DNA of 64,000 nt from Apoderus coryli (GCA_911728435.2 OU452209.1:13064869-13128868), one strand, 5' to 3'. Positions 23,650 through 34,155 are shown, counted from the stretch's first letter. The notes: generated from the letters alone by a model not told the origin. A program made the numbers and translations.

Positions 23650-24110
23650 CAGTTGATTAATTTTCAAATTATGTTTCTCAGACTGTGCAGATAACCTTTC
23701 CAATTCCTTATTAATTAAATTGTTATAAAGAACGGACTCCTTGAATAGAAATGACCAATATATCGATAATATACATAGAAAAAAGAATAGATGACAAAAT
23801 TGAACCCTGTGGCACGCCACATAGAACTTTACCCTCTTCAGATTTACCATAGTCTGTTACCACAAATTGCCTTCAATTCGTTAGAGAGCTACAGATAAGT
23901 TTTACAGCATTTTGGCAGAACCCAAAGTAATGTAGAACTGCCAATAATATCTTGTGACTAATAGTATCAAACGCTTTGGAGTAATCGAGTAAAATCAGTA
24001 CTGAACATTTCCCAGTGTCACAAGAAGATATATCCCTATTGACTTCATTCAATAAAGCGGTTGTGAGAAACATAAATGCGCTGCTCGGTTAATAGTTGAA
24101 ACTGAAACCT
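23650..24110 (-). pseudogene. LINE RT fragment (palm)
   Basis: The minus-strand frame has FLTTALLNEVNRDI, VLILLDYSKAFDTISHKIL (first catalytic Asp), and after a stop GKVLCGVPQGSILSSILF, the V-P-Q-G-S motif. The Y-x-D-D box is absent or lost toward 23650. It belongs to the Jockey/CR1-like group. In element order it should lie upstream of the segment at 24120-25240, but it is downstream, so this is a separate insertion. Confidence 0.65.
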
Positions 24111-24119
24111 GTTCAGCAA

Positions 24120-25240
24120 TAAACCGGGACTACGGCCGCGAGATGGAAAACATCCATCAATCTTAACTGACAGATATTTGAAAAATTTACGTTGGATGTT
24201 CTCAAGCCTCTATAGATGGACATGATACAAACAGTTGAGGCATATTCCAATTCGGACCATACCTATGCAAAATATAGCCTTTTAAGGCAGTCTATATTAT
24301 TAAAATCCTTTGTTTGTCGGAAAATGAATCCCAACATCCTTAGTGCAGCTGTGAGACATGGTCATTAAAAGTCAGTTCACTGTCAACATAAATGCCGAGG
24401 TCCTTAATGACATTACATCTCTCCAACGCGAGTCCATTAAGGATGTAGTTGTGCATCACAGGTGTAAGGCGTTTTGTAAACGTTATAGGTTTACATTTAT
24501 TAGCATTTAGGGGAAACTTATTTAGGTCACACCATACAGACAGCATATTATTTAGGTCTCTTTGCAAACGATCACAATCATCCGCACATACCGTACAACA
24601 CTGCACAACTTTAAATCATCCGCAAAAAGCAAGTGCTGGCTTTAGAACTTATCATCAATACTGTTCACAAAGATAGCAAACAGCAAAGCAGCCAAGGTAC
24701 TACCCTGTGGAAGTCCACTCGGCACATTGAAGCAATCAGACTGGTAGTCATTATGTTCAACGAACTGCTGACGAGTCGTTAAATATGACCCAAAAAAATG
24801 CAATTAAGTTCCTGCAGAAGCCAATGTCATTCATGTGTTGCTGCTTCAAAGAATGATCGATCTTGTCGAAGGCTTTAGAAAACTCTGTGTAGATTGTAAA
24901 GAAAGGTTTGGCAAAGACGTTGGTCCAATGATAAACGCAGGCATGTTGTCCTCAAAGCAACTAAAACATCATCAAAGCCCAACAAGCCAACCGCGATCAT
25001 TACATTATTATTATTAAATCATCAACAACGGTATTTTCTACGTAATTAATGTACACACCTCGAAAAAAACTAGCAAACGCGGAAAGAATACTCAATGGAC
25101 CGGATAATCCATCCCCGCTATCATCAAACATCATACCCGGGATACGCGACCTCTGTTTCTTATTTCGAATGTATTTCCAAAGCTGTGTTGAATCGTCTCT
25201 GATTTATGAGAAGCTTGCATCACGAAAGAGAAAGAGCCTA
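24120..25240 (-). pseudogene. LINE RT, second copy
   Basis: In minus-strand order: DDSTQLWKYIRNKK and FASFFRGVY (pre-RT), a collapsed PAFIIGP-like stretch, TEFSKAFDKIDHS, SGLPQGSTLAALLF, LLFADDLKLC (catalytic F-A-D-D), CDLNKFPLNANKCK, NYILNGLALERCNVIKDLG, then RMLGFIFRQTKDF and RLYFAYVWSELEYAS. This spans most of a Jockey/CR1-type RT and connector. It has many frameshifts and a deletion between the pre-RT and palm. The FADD motif is kept. Confidence 0.7.
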
Positions 25241-25249
25241 TTTGGATCA

Positions 25250-25471
25250 ATGCAAGAGCCAGCTGACTACGTATAATAATAACCTGGTTTGTCATTCTTA
25301 CCTGAAGAATGATTGGAGCTAGAAAAACTTGGCGAATACATATTCTGCAGAGGAAAGGATGAAAGTTGTGATAACAGAATGTGTCGCCATCGGTAGGCAA
25401 CATTCAGTGAATTGTGTTGTATAAATACTTGCGACATTTATATGAACTTTTTGTCTAAAAATTCCTCAAAG
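25250..25471. other. Flank of the PLE insertion
   Basis: No gene is recognised. The segment ends at the 14-bp duplication that marks the PLE insertion site. Confidence 0.4.
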
Positions 25472-25485
25472 AATCATCTGTTAAA
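25472..25485. repeat. Left target site duplication of PLE
   Basis: AATCATCTGTTAAA occurs here and again at 30216-30229. The two copies flank the whole head-to-head PLE structure, which supports a single integration event. Variable-length duplications of this size are usual for PLEs. Confidence 0.85.
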
Positions 25486-25541
25486 ATAACTAAAGAGAAT
25501 CCCAGTCGCAACCTCAACAAAATTTATTTAAAAACATTTCT

Positions 25542-25581
25542 GGATTACATGTTTCGCCCACAATTGGGCATCATCAGATCC
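25542..25581 (-). ncRNA. Hammerhead ribozyme in minus PLE tail
   Basis: Exact counterpart of 30075-30114 on the other strand: GGAT-CTGATGA-T-GCCC...GGGC-GAAA-CATG-TA-ATCC. All three stems close. It lies in the 3' tail of the intact copy. Confidence 0.85.
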
Positions 25582-25856
25582 AACAGATCTATAAGAAGAA
25601 ATTCAAAAAATTGTAAATAACTTAAAGTACAACAAGGTAACGAAAAACTTACATGTCAAACAAATTGCTCGAGGCATCTAATATGTTATGGGTTAAAAAT
25701 TATCAAAACAACACATTGTAACAATCACAAACACTCTAAAATTGACTATCGATACATTAAGAATCTGAATTTAAAATCTATCAGCTGGCATAACAAAGTT
25801 TAATATAATATAAAAAGGCCGTACAACACAAAAAATACATATTTATTATTTATCTA

Positions 25857-28289
25857 TTATTTATCTAGTGAGAGGTTGTTAAATACGAGGTGCGGTTCGA
25901 ATGTAAAGACATCGTTAACACATTGTAAAATTGGGCTCTTTTTAGCCTTTGAGATCTCCATTTTCTCTAACAGGTTCAACTTTTGACCCTTATTACAGAT
26001 GTGTAAAATTTCTGGAGTATCCGGAGGACAGTGTCCTTCTTCCAGTAAATGGTTCGCGAAGGCAGACTTGGTAACAGTTATTTCTGTGTCTTTGTATTTG
26101 GTATATTCCCTAAGGTGTTCCTTAAATCTTGTTGAGAATCTTCTGCCAGACTGACCAACATATACCGCGGGACAGTCCATGCAGTTAAGAGTATAGACAC
26201 CCGACTTAGACAAAGGATCCAACCGATCCTTAACCCTAACAATGTGCTTCTTCAAGGTGTTATTAGTTTTAAACGCAACTGTCACACTGTGAGGAGCAAA
26301 TATTCGGCTTATTTTTGAAGAAACACCACCAAAGTACGTCACAGACCGGAAGATTCTGTTGGAGGGGTTGCTGACAATGTTGTAGGTGAATTTATATTTG
26401 TTCAGATAACGGTAGAAAAGCTTATCGATTGTTTTGAGAGGAAAACCATTGTTGAAAGCTAGCTGTTTGATGATGTTGTGTTCTTTATTAAAAGCGTCGA
26501 TGGAAAGAGGAAGATTAAACAGTCTAAAAAATAACGAATGGAACGTCGAGAACTTATGAGAGGGCGGTGAGTTTGAGTGGTATTGTATGATGTTGTCCGT
26601 AGCTGAAGGTTTTCTGTAAATCTCTAGCTCAATATGGTCTCCTCTTCGCTTCAATAAAAGGTCTAAGAAGGGTAGGACTCCATCCTTTTCCAACTCTAAT
26701 GTAAATGTTATTTTACTATGTAAGGAGTTCAAAAATAACAAAAAATTATTCAGACCCAACTCATCTCCCGTCCAGATCACGCAAATGTCGTCAACATATC
26801 TTCTATATAGTGAAAGTGAATCTGCAAAGTTACTAACCATGATCCTTCTCTCTAATCCGTGCATGAAAACTTCACTTAGAAACGGGGATAAACAAGATCC
26901 CATTGCCAACCCATCTTTCTGTGCATAAAATTTTTTGTTAAATTGGAAAAAATTTTGGTCTAGCGCGACAGAAAGCAATGTGATTAGATGTTCAACATTC
27001 AATCTCGATAAATCGGACTTGATCAGCATGTCACGGACTATATCTATGCATTCAGATGGCGGAACGCTTGGGAACAAGTTTTTAACATCCAGGGATAACA
27101 AAATTGAATTCTCAGGTATAGAGATCTCCTTCAACTGGTTGGCAAATTCGATGGTGTTTTTAATCGAAACATCATTTGTGAAACATGTGGTCTCTCTGAG
27201 GACCTCAATCAGCCATGAGGACAGCCGGTAACATGGTGTGTCCACAAAAGATACCACAGGTCTTATTGGGATATCTTCCTTATGAACCTTAGGTAGCCCA
27301 TACAACAACGGTGTCTTTGGATTCATGGGGGTTAATTTCTCTTTTGATGTTCCAAAATATTCCAACGTTAAACTGGTAGACTGTAATTGTTGTTTTACTT
27401 TGTTAAAAAATATGTTAGTGGGGTCTCTCCCTAAAACTGTAAAATCATCGGGGTTCAGAAAAGTCTCAACTTTCTCCACATAATCAGGCCTTTTAAGAAT
27501 CACCAAACAAGAGCCCTTATCCGCCCTCGTCGCAACTAGGTCATTGGAAGCAATTTTAGTTTTGATATTCCTCATTATTGTCTGAGAATATCCAGATCGG
27601 ACCGATTTAGGAGTTCCCGTATTCAAAGTATTAACTATTTGAGCCCTTAATATATTTTTATCTGGTATGTTTGTGGTTTGTAAAATATTCTCACATTCGA
27701 CCGCTAACATCTCTTTGTCTTCAAAGGTTATATTGTTATGAAAATTAAACTTAAGGTTGTGACATAAGATGTAATTTTCTTCGGTCTTAAATTTTACATC
27801 TGTCAGGTTAAGAACTCTGTCGTGGAATTTGTGGTCGGAATAGTTTCCTCGTGAATATTGTGAGTTATCACGTTGTTTAGCCTTTAGGAGATTTAACTTA
27901 TTACTCAGGCGCTGGAAAGTCCTTTTACCAAACACTTCTAAATCGTCTCTAACACTGTAGTCCAGAGTTATAAACTCTACAAATTGCTGTTTCACCGTCA
28001 ATGTAAAATACAAATATTTTAAGTCAACATTAACCTTGTTTAAAGATTTATAGTGCTCCTTGATTTCCTGTCGCAACCAGATGCTCCTTGCGCACTTCAA
28101 AGCTACTCTAGCGGAATTCGTTTTATATCCACATCTGATGTTAATAAAATTCGGTGTTAGGTTGAAAAACACACACTGTTTGAGAAACCATATCTTCAAT
28201 AAGAGGTTTTTCCTCGAAAACATATTCTTCTTATACAATCGGACAAGTTTAGCCTGACTGGCGTTACTTAAATCAACAAATTTGTCCAT
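25857..28289 (-). CDS. Penelope-like reverse transcriptase / GIY-YIG endonuclease
   Basis: A single intact frame of 810 codons, close to the roughly 840 residues of Drosophila Penelope. An N-terminal region (1-320) of the PLE type is followed by the RT: LYGLPKVHK at about 328, SLDVKNLFPSVP at about 400, GLAMGSCLSP, and YVDDICVIW at about 498, with the two catalytic Asp. A C-terminal GIY-YIG nuclease starts with GVYTLNC at about 698 and YVGQSGRRFSTRFKEH at about 710. The RT copies element RNA at a nick made by the nuclease. The start is the first ATG after a leader that recurs at 30166-30190. No stop or frameshift is seen, so this copy may be competent. Confidence 0.93.
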   Translation of the reverse strand: MDKFVDLSNASQAKLVRLYKKNMFSRKNLLLKIWFLKQCVFFNLTPNFINIRCGYKTNSARVALKCARSIWLRQEIKEHYKSLNKVNVDLKYLYFTLTVKQQFVEFITLDYSVRDDLEVFGKRTFQRLSNKLNLLKAKQRDNSQYSRGNYSDHKFHDRVLNLTDVKFKTEENYILCHNLKFNFHNNITFEDKEMLAVECENILQTTNIPDKNILRAQIVNTLNTGTPKSVRSGYSQTIMRNIKTKIASNDLVATRADKGSCLVILKRPDYVEKVETFLNPDDFTVLGRDPTNIFFNKVKQQLQSTSLTLEYFGTSKEKLTPMNPKTPLLYGLPKVHKEDIPIRPVVSFVDTPCYRLSSWLIEVLRETTCFTNDVSIKNTIEFANQLKEISIPENSILLSLDVKNLFPSVPPSECIDIVRDMLIKSDLSRLNVEHLITLLSVALDQNFFQFNKKFYAQKDGLAMGSCLSPFLSEVFMHGLERRIMVSNFADSLSLYRRYVDDICVIWTGDELGLNNFLLFLNSLHSKITFTLELEKDGVLPFLDLLLKRRGDHIELEIYRKPSATDNIIQYHSNSPPSHKFSTFHSLFFRLFNLPLSIDAFNKEHNIIKQLAFNNGFPLKTIDKLFYRYLNKYKFTYNIVSNPSNRIFRSVTYFGGVSSKISRIFAPHSVTVAFKTNNTLKKHIVRVKDRLDPLSKSGVYTLNCMDCPAVYVGQSGRRFSTRFKEHLREYTKYKDTEITVTKSAFANHLLEEGHCPPDTPEILHICNKGQKLNLLEKMEISKAKKSPILQCVNDVFTFEPHLVFNNLSLDK

Positions 28290-28336
28290 ATCTCAAAGAG
28301 GTTGAAGCAATAAAATAACTAAAGAGAATCCCAGTC

Positions 28337-28352
28337 GTGGACACACCATGTT
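28337..28352 (+). repeat. Templated filler at PLE inversion junction
   Basis: The 16 nt GTGGACACACCATGTT lie between the leader of the minus copy and the truncated start of the plus copy. They duplicate 28411-28426 just inside the plus copy. This looks like a template-switch scar. The last bases are shared with the coding sequence that follows, and the ATG that opens the plus-copy frame comes from it. Confidence 0.75.
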
Positions 28353-29799
28353 GTATGGGCTACCTAAGGTTCATAAGGAAGATATCCCAATAAGACCTGT
28401 GGTATCTTTTGTGGACACACCATGTTACCGGCTGTCCTCATGGCTGAATGAGGTCCTCAGAGAGACCACATGTTTCACAAATGATGTTTCGATTAAAAAC
28501 ACCATCGAATTTGCCAACCAGTTGAAGGAGATCTCTATACCTGAGAATTCAATTTTGTTATCCCTGGATGTTAAAAACTTGTTCCCAAGCGTTCCGCCAT
28601 CTGAATGCATAGATATAGTCCGTGACATGCTGATCAAGTCCGATTTATCGAGATTGAATGTTGAACATCTAATCACATTGCTTTCTGTCGCCCTAGACCA
28701 AAATTTTTTCCAATTTAACAAAAAATTTTATGCACAGAAAGATGGGTTGGCAATGGGATCTTGTTTATCCCCGTTTCTAAGTGAAGTTTTCATGCACGGA
28801 TTAGAGAGAAGGATCATGGTTAGTAACTTTGCAGATTCACTTTCACTATATAGAAGATATGTTGACGACATTTGCGTGATCTGGACGGGAGATGAGTTGG
28901 GTCTGAATAATTTTTTGTTATTTTTGAACTCCTTACATAGTAAAATAACATTTACATTAGAGTTGGAAAAGGATGGAGTCCTACCCTTCTTAGACCTTTT
29001 ATTGAAGCGAAGAGGAGACCATATTGAGCTAGAGATTTACAGAAAACCTTCAGCTACGGACAACATCATACAATACCACTCAAACTCACCGCCCTCTCAT
29101 AAGTTCTCGACGTTCCATTCGTTATTTTTTAGACTGTTTAATCTTCCTCTTTCCATCGACGCTTTTAATAAAGAACAGAACATCATCAAACAGCTAGCTT
29201 TCAACAATGGTTTTCCTCTCAAAACAATCGATAAGCTTTTCTACCGTTATCTGAACAAATATAAATTCACCTACAACATTGTCAGCAACCCCTCCAACAG
29301 AATCTTCCGGTCTGTGACGTACTTTGGTGGTGTTTCTTCAAAAATAAGCCGAATATTTGCTCCTCACAGTGTGACAGTTGCGTTTAAAACTAATAACACC
29401 TTGAAGAAGCACATTGTTAGGGTTAAGGATCGGTTGGATCCTTTGTCTAAGTCGGGTGTCTATACTCTTAACTGCATGGACTGTCCCGCGGTATATGTTG
29501 GTCAGTCTGGCAGAAGATTCTCAACAAGATTTAAGGAACACCTTAGGGAATATACCAAATACAAAGACACAGAAATAACTGTTACCAAGTCTGCCTTCGC
29601 GAACCATTTACTGGAAGAAGGACACTGTCCTCCGGATACTCCAGAAATTTTACACATCTGTAATAAGGGTCAAAAGTTGAACCTGTTAGAGAAAATGGAG
29701 ATCTCAAAGGCTAAAAAGAGCCCAATTTTACAATGTGTTAACGATGTCTTTACATTCGAACCGCACCTCGTATTTAACAACCTCTCACTAGATAAATAA
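28348..29799 (+). pseudogene. 5'-truncated Penelope-like RT / GIY-YIG copy
   Basis: The 483 codons correspond to residues 328-810 of the intact copy, with only two amino-acid differences beyond the fortuitous first Met (Ile to Asn in SSWLNEVL; His to Gln in KEQNII). The RT catalytic YVDD (about residue 171) and GIY-YIG nuclease (about 371-385) are intact. The N-terminal 327 residues, including the first part of the RT, are missing. It cannot be a complete enzyme. Its near identity to the minus copy means both arrived together. Confidence 0.9.
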
Positions 29800-30074
29800 T
29801 AGATAAATAATAAATATGTATTTTTTGTGTTGTACGGCCTTTTTATATTATATTAAACTTTGCTATGCCAGCTGATAGATTTTAAATTCAGATTCTTAAT
29901 GTATCGATAGTCAATTTTAGAGTGTTTGTGATTGTTACAATGTGTTGTTTTGATAATTTTTAACCCATAACATATTAGATGCCTCGAGCAATTTGTTTGA
30001 CATGTAAGTTTTTCGTTAACTTGTTGTACTTTAAGTTATTTACAATTTTTTGAATTTCTTCTTATAGATCTGTT

Positions 30075-30114
30075 GGATCTGATGATGCCCAATTGTGGGC
30101 GAAACATGTAATCC
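30075..30114 (+). ncRNA. Hammerhead ribozyme in plus PLE tail
   Basis: Stem I GGAT (30075-30078) pairs with ATCC (30111-30114). The core CTGATGA is 30079-30085. Stem II GCCC/GGGC closes over AATTGT with one bulged T. GAAA is 30101-30104, and the minimal stem III is C(AU)G. Cleavage would follow GUA at 30110. The RNA downstream then starts about 75 nt before the ATG of the next unit, so the ribozyme could release unit-length RNA from tandem transcripts. PLE hammerheads are established; activity here is inferred. Confidence 0.88.
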
Positions 30115-30165
30115 AGAAATGTTTTTAAATAAATTTTGTTGAGGTTGCGACTGGGATTCTCTTTA

Positions 30166-30215
30166 GTTATTTTATTGCTTCAACCTCTTTGAGATATGGA
30201 CAAATTTGTTGATTT
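30166..30215 (+). repeat. Start of a third PLE unit
   Basis: The leader TTGCTTCAACCTCTTTGAG and the first codons ATGGACAAATTTGTTGATTTA repeat the 5' end of the intact copy, directly after the plus copy's tail. The segment stops at the right target duplication. It is a remnant of a tandem pseudo-LTR arrangement. Confidence 0.85.
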
Positions 30216-30229
30216 AATCATCTGTTAAA
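30216..30229. repeat. Right target site duplication of PLE
   Basis: AATCATCTGTTAAA, identical to 25472-25485. Confidence 0.85.
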
Positions 30230-31067
30230 TTTATTGTAGGTACACTAGCATCCTGTATATTTCAGCTTTGTGCTATATTTTTTTCTTAGCAGAACTTTTA
30301 AAGCCATTAATTCAATTTAGTTTCTTAACTTTAAATGCACTAATTTAATTTCACGAGCGCTCGTTAAATGTAAGAGAATATCCTGGTGTGCTAAAATAGT
30401 AATAAATGTCGTGGGTTTTAACTTATATCTTCAATTGCATGGACTAACTCATCTAGTAAAATGTATGCTATTATTACATACCCTGAAACAGCGTAAATTT
30501 CAATGTGCCTTAAATTTGCTTAAATACCTTATTCCAACACAGCAGTTGCATGTGCAAAAATTCCAACCGCACTAGCTATAACTTTTGATATGTCCGCAAG
30601 GATTTTCTCTGGTAGTTTGGAAATACCGCTGTTAAAGCAGTATAGATGCCGATCTTTATTCCTATACCTATATCAGCAAAATTATGGGTTTTTGTAAAAT
30701 CTAAAAGCTTTTCCCTTTTCTCTCATGGGATTTCGTTTCTTTACTGTTACGAATGTGGTTAATGCGAGGTGATATTACAAGGAAAATAATATGCAAGACT
30801 TTGACTAATAATGTAATATTATTTGATTATTTAAAGTTTTGTCAATGTCAGTTTAGTTCTAGAAAAATTGTTTCCACAATGTGGTAAGTCAATTAAATAA
30901 GGATGTTGATTTGAGCGACAACTTACTAATAGTGTTGCAACTATTTCAGATTTTAATAATTGATAAGAACCATGTCCTGTTAGATTTCTATTCACATCAT
31001 TAATGCCACTGATGATAAGAGTATCTACTCTCTAAAGATGTATGGTTGATTTTTGAATTAATTATAT
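30230..31067. other. No recognisable gene
   Basis: AT-rich spacer. A CGAGCGCTCG palindrome near 30353 is the only notable string. Confidence 0.4.
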
Positions 31068-31460
31068 GAAGACTATTGTTTGGCAAATTGATCTGTAACA
31101 GCACGGCGTCGGTAAGGGGAATGCAGTTACAATAAAACATGGCTGATTTTATTCATAAAAATTCCAGCGGCGTGCGTTGTGAAAGTTTAGTAATAATTAT
31201 GTGTTACTAAAAAATTAAAATTAATGAAAAATTCCTCACGTGTTTGGGAAAAGCACTTACTGCTATTAAGCTGTAACGCCCAAGACGTATTTTATTTATT
31301 TAATTAATTATTTATTTTATTTCAAATATGTACGAAAGTTTGCATACCAAAAATAAAAAACAAAAACATTCTAAAACAACTTAACGAAATAAATTAAATA
31401 TTCTTGAAATAAAAGTCGACCTCCACACAATAAATTTAATAAAAATCCTCAACAAATGTC

Positions 31461-31501
31461 ACCATACATGTTTCACAGCTCCGGGCTGCATCATCAGTGG
31501 T
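31461..31501 (-). ncRNA. Hammerhead ribozyme motif, left arm
   Basis: Minus-strand ACCA-CTGATGA-T-GCAGC...GCTGT-GAAA-CATG-TA-TGGT. Stem I is 4 bp. Stem II is 5 bp including one G-U pair. Stem III is minimal. Confidence 0.8.
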
Positions 31502-31907
31502 TATAAGAGAAAATTGACGAAAAGCTATGTTATTTAACTAAATTAGTACATATTATTTTGGGAACTTTATTTATTAACTCATTGCGCGAAAAAACAAAAA
31601 CTTTATTGTTAAATTAATTGTTGTTGTTAAATATTTAAACTAAAACTAATGAACTTAAAAAGTTCACATTATTACTAATGTAAGCTTTGTAACATTTTTC
31701 TTTTTATAAATCATCGAAATTCTAAAATCTCTCTCCACGAAAACACTTGATTGCAGTTTCACACAACAATATAAATATTTAACAACAACAATTAATTTAA
31801 CAATAAAATTTTTGTTTTTTCGCGCAATGAGTTAATAAATAAAGTTCCCAAAATAATATGTACTAATTTAGTTAAATAACATAGCTTTTCGTCAATTTTC
31901 TCTTATA

Positions 31908-31948
31908 ACCACTGATGATGCAGCCCGGAGCTGTGAAACATGTATGGT
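31908..31948 (+). ncRNA. Hammerhead ribozyme motif, right arm
   Basis: Plus-strand mirror of the left arm, with the same core and stems (CTGATGA at 31912-31918). Confidence 0.8.
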
Positions 31949-32097
31949 GACATTTGTTGAGGATTTTTATTAAAGAATAATTAAAATATCTTGTATCTTT
32001 TTGTTGCTTTAAGTCACGTTTAGAAATTATAATTAACTGTTTTAAATATTTCGATCAAATATAACGATCATAATTAGTATTACTTTATAGCAATCTG

Positions 32098-32240
32098 TTA
32101 GATTTCGTCAACTTGAGCATCTTCATTATCATCAGTCTCGGTGTCGTCACCTTGTTCTAAAGTTATTATAATGTGCTCAATTTCCTCCAAAATTCCTCTT
32201 CCAACTCCTTAACATGTCGGCAAAAACTATTCCAATCATT
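32098..32240 (-). pseudogene. Tc1-like transposase C-terminal tail (copy B)
   Basis: Inverted equivalent of 4537-4673, with the same E-rich helix and acidic end before the stop at 32098-32100. It adds no catalytic residues. Confidence 0.45.
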
Positions 32241-32609
32241 ACTGGATATTAAAAACTTCTTTTAATGTAGTTAGGTTAAAATTTCCAGTTGTATTGCAGG
32301 TTCTTATATATTTAAGTTTTGCGTAAGTTAACTCTATTGGGTTTAACTCGCACATATACGGAGAGATGTTTTTTTAAGTCGAACTACCCTGATTTTTTAG
32401 GCAATAAAATTGCATATTTTTGTACCTTTTAAATGATATACGAGACTTAATAGTTTCAGTTTTAGAAATATCAAAAATCGAGAACGGTATTGAAAAATTT
32501 ATTGTTCCGAGGATTTTTGGACACTCTGTAATTTTGGTATAGTGTTAACTTCTGTCACGATTATGTTGTTAATCTTTAAAATACCAAAATTCTAAGTAGA
32601 TTCAATAAA

Positions 32610-33445
32610 AATTTTGGATACTTTTGCAATAATTGTTATCACTGTGCTTCTCAACCAGAATTCTTTTGGGTGGCGGATTTTAGAATGAGAGCGCTCTAAG
32701 TTGAATCTTGTAGAAGCAATGCTACTGGATGGATCTTGCGTCAAGTATACAATAGCTAACGTTTCGCTGATCATACCGTTCGCTTCCTCGGACCCACTGC
32801 GCATGACTTGTCGATCGTGGTTGGTCGAGGATGGAAGGGCGAGGTGTCATTTATTAAGCCGGAGACACACTGCTTCACCGCCATGCCACGTCACGTTACA
32901 GAGATCTCACGCATGGTATGGCGTTGTGTTGAAGCTTTACTCGATGTCAAATGGGTGAAAGTGGAAGCATTGAGACTGCTGTTTCGGTGTTCGAACTAAG
33001 TGATTTGTATTTTCCTATAAATCTTTGAATATCTTTTAATTTATAGTTATTGGAGTTGCTGGGCAACTAGTGGGAAATTAAGAACAGCATTACAATGTAC
33101 TGATTTTCAAATTATGTTTGAACATATAATAAAGGCGTTTGAAGACGGTCGTAGAAGGAAAAATGTTTTATACAAGACACGTTGGGATCATTTCTGAACT
33201 AATCATTGACATATGATGATATGACATATATGGTAGTATGATGATGACTTATACGTATTTTAGCGTTGAAGTTTAACGTCGAATGTGCAGGGGGTTTCTA
33301 CGAACAGAGAGGTAAGATATTGCATGGATATTATTTGTTGTCCATCATAATACGGTGCTGTTGCATGCGTGGATGAGGAAATTTCGTGCCGTATTGTATT
33401 TTTCCTGTTTTTTTTTAGGATGAAACGGAACATCACCACCAAAAT
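32610..33445. repeat. Extra block in dispersed repeat copy B
   Basis: This has no counterpart in copy A, where the flanking blocks lie about 20 bp apart (4135-4155). It contains a more GC-rich part (about 32770-32960) with no protein family I can name. It may be an insertion in B or a deletion in A; no terminal repeats were seen. Confidence 0.5.
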
Positions 33446-34155
33446 CCAAACAATGTGTCAGCTTATATTTCTACAAGAATAAAGAATAATTGTTTTGAAC
33501 CGAAAACATTAAAGTAACAGAACATTAAATATACAATAATAATTTGATATAATATTTGATAATATTGCAACTCATACACGACAACAAAAGTATAAATAAT
33601 AACACCACTCTGCCACTGGCTGATTCAATATTACTACGAGGGGCGGCAACAATTGCGGGGAAGGACTCAGTTTCCACCGATTGCGACGTGAACACCCGCA
33701 TAGCGAAAAAACGTGCGAGGGTCCACGCACCAATTAGGATAATTCAGGCGGCGTCTAACCACCTATTTCGCGTGGTATTGCCGATTTTACAGAAGATCGT
33801 AATTGCTTTTCCCTATTTTAATATTCAGTGGTAAAAATGTTAGTTATTAAATAAAAATAAAACAAGCAACCACTTAAAAATGCTGAGATTTTTCATTATT
33901 ATTATTTTTAATTGTAAAAAATCGATTTTCAAGTTAATACTACTTCTTTTCTAGAACTAGTGATTTTTTGTAGTTAAATTTGGCAATATAGGATTTTTTT
34001 CCGCATTTCTTTCGTTGTCACAGATTCGTTTGCCAAGCAATATATTGTCATAGAATAATAACTATAGATAAGAAGGGTCAGTAGACGCTAAAAACGACTC
34101 GTCGCAATCCCAGCCACAATTCTGGCCCGCTACTATGTTATACTATATGTATATA

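Larger units (their letters stand above)
25486..30215. mobile_element. Head-to-head Penelope-like element composite
   Basis: There are three parts. A full-length minus copy has its 3' end at 25486 and its leader ending at 28336. A plus copy truncated at its 5' end runs from about 28351 to about 30165. A 50-nt start of a third unit in plus orientation (30166-30215) contains the leader and ATGGACAAATTTG. Both 3' tails point outward and each carries a hammerhead. The plus copy running on into a new unit start shows that the template was a tandem RNA or DNA. The copies differ at very few positions. Tandem and inverted arrays with pseudo-LTRs are known for PLEs. Confidence 0.85.
31413..31985. mobile_element. 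Palindromic pair of hammerhead-bearing tails
   Basis: Arms of about 205 bp (31436-31645 and 31770-31975) are near-perfect inverted repeats, separated by about 125 bp of unique sequence. Each arm ends outward with a hammerhead motif and a tail containing TTTGTTGAGG, which is also in the PLE tail at 30131-30145. The geometry (head to head, tails out) mirrors the PLE composite at 25.5-30.2 kb. It interrupts dispersed repeat copy B, so it is younger than that repeat. No RT frame is left. Confidence 0.7.
31068..34050 (-). repeat. Long dispersed repeat, copy B
   Basis: Inverted counterpart of 3525-5200. It is about 1.3 kb longer because of the hammerhead palindrome at 31413-31985 and a second extra block at about 32610-33445. 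The Tc1-like tail equivalent lies at 32098-32240 (minus) and the shared 92-codon frame at 33556-33834 (plus). Confidence 0.75.

Noticed and set aside
26935..28721. 98-codon antisense frames in both PLE copies (26935-27231 and 28425-28721)
   Set aside because: They mirror the RT coding strand in both copies. Their apparent conservation is a by-product of the recent duplication.
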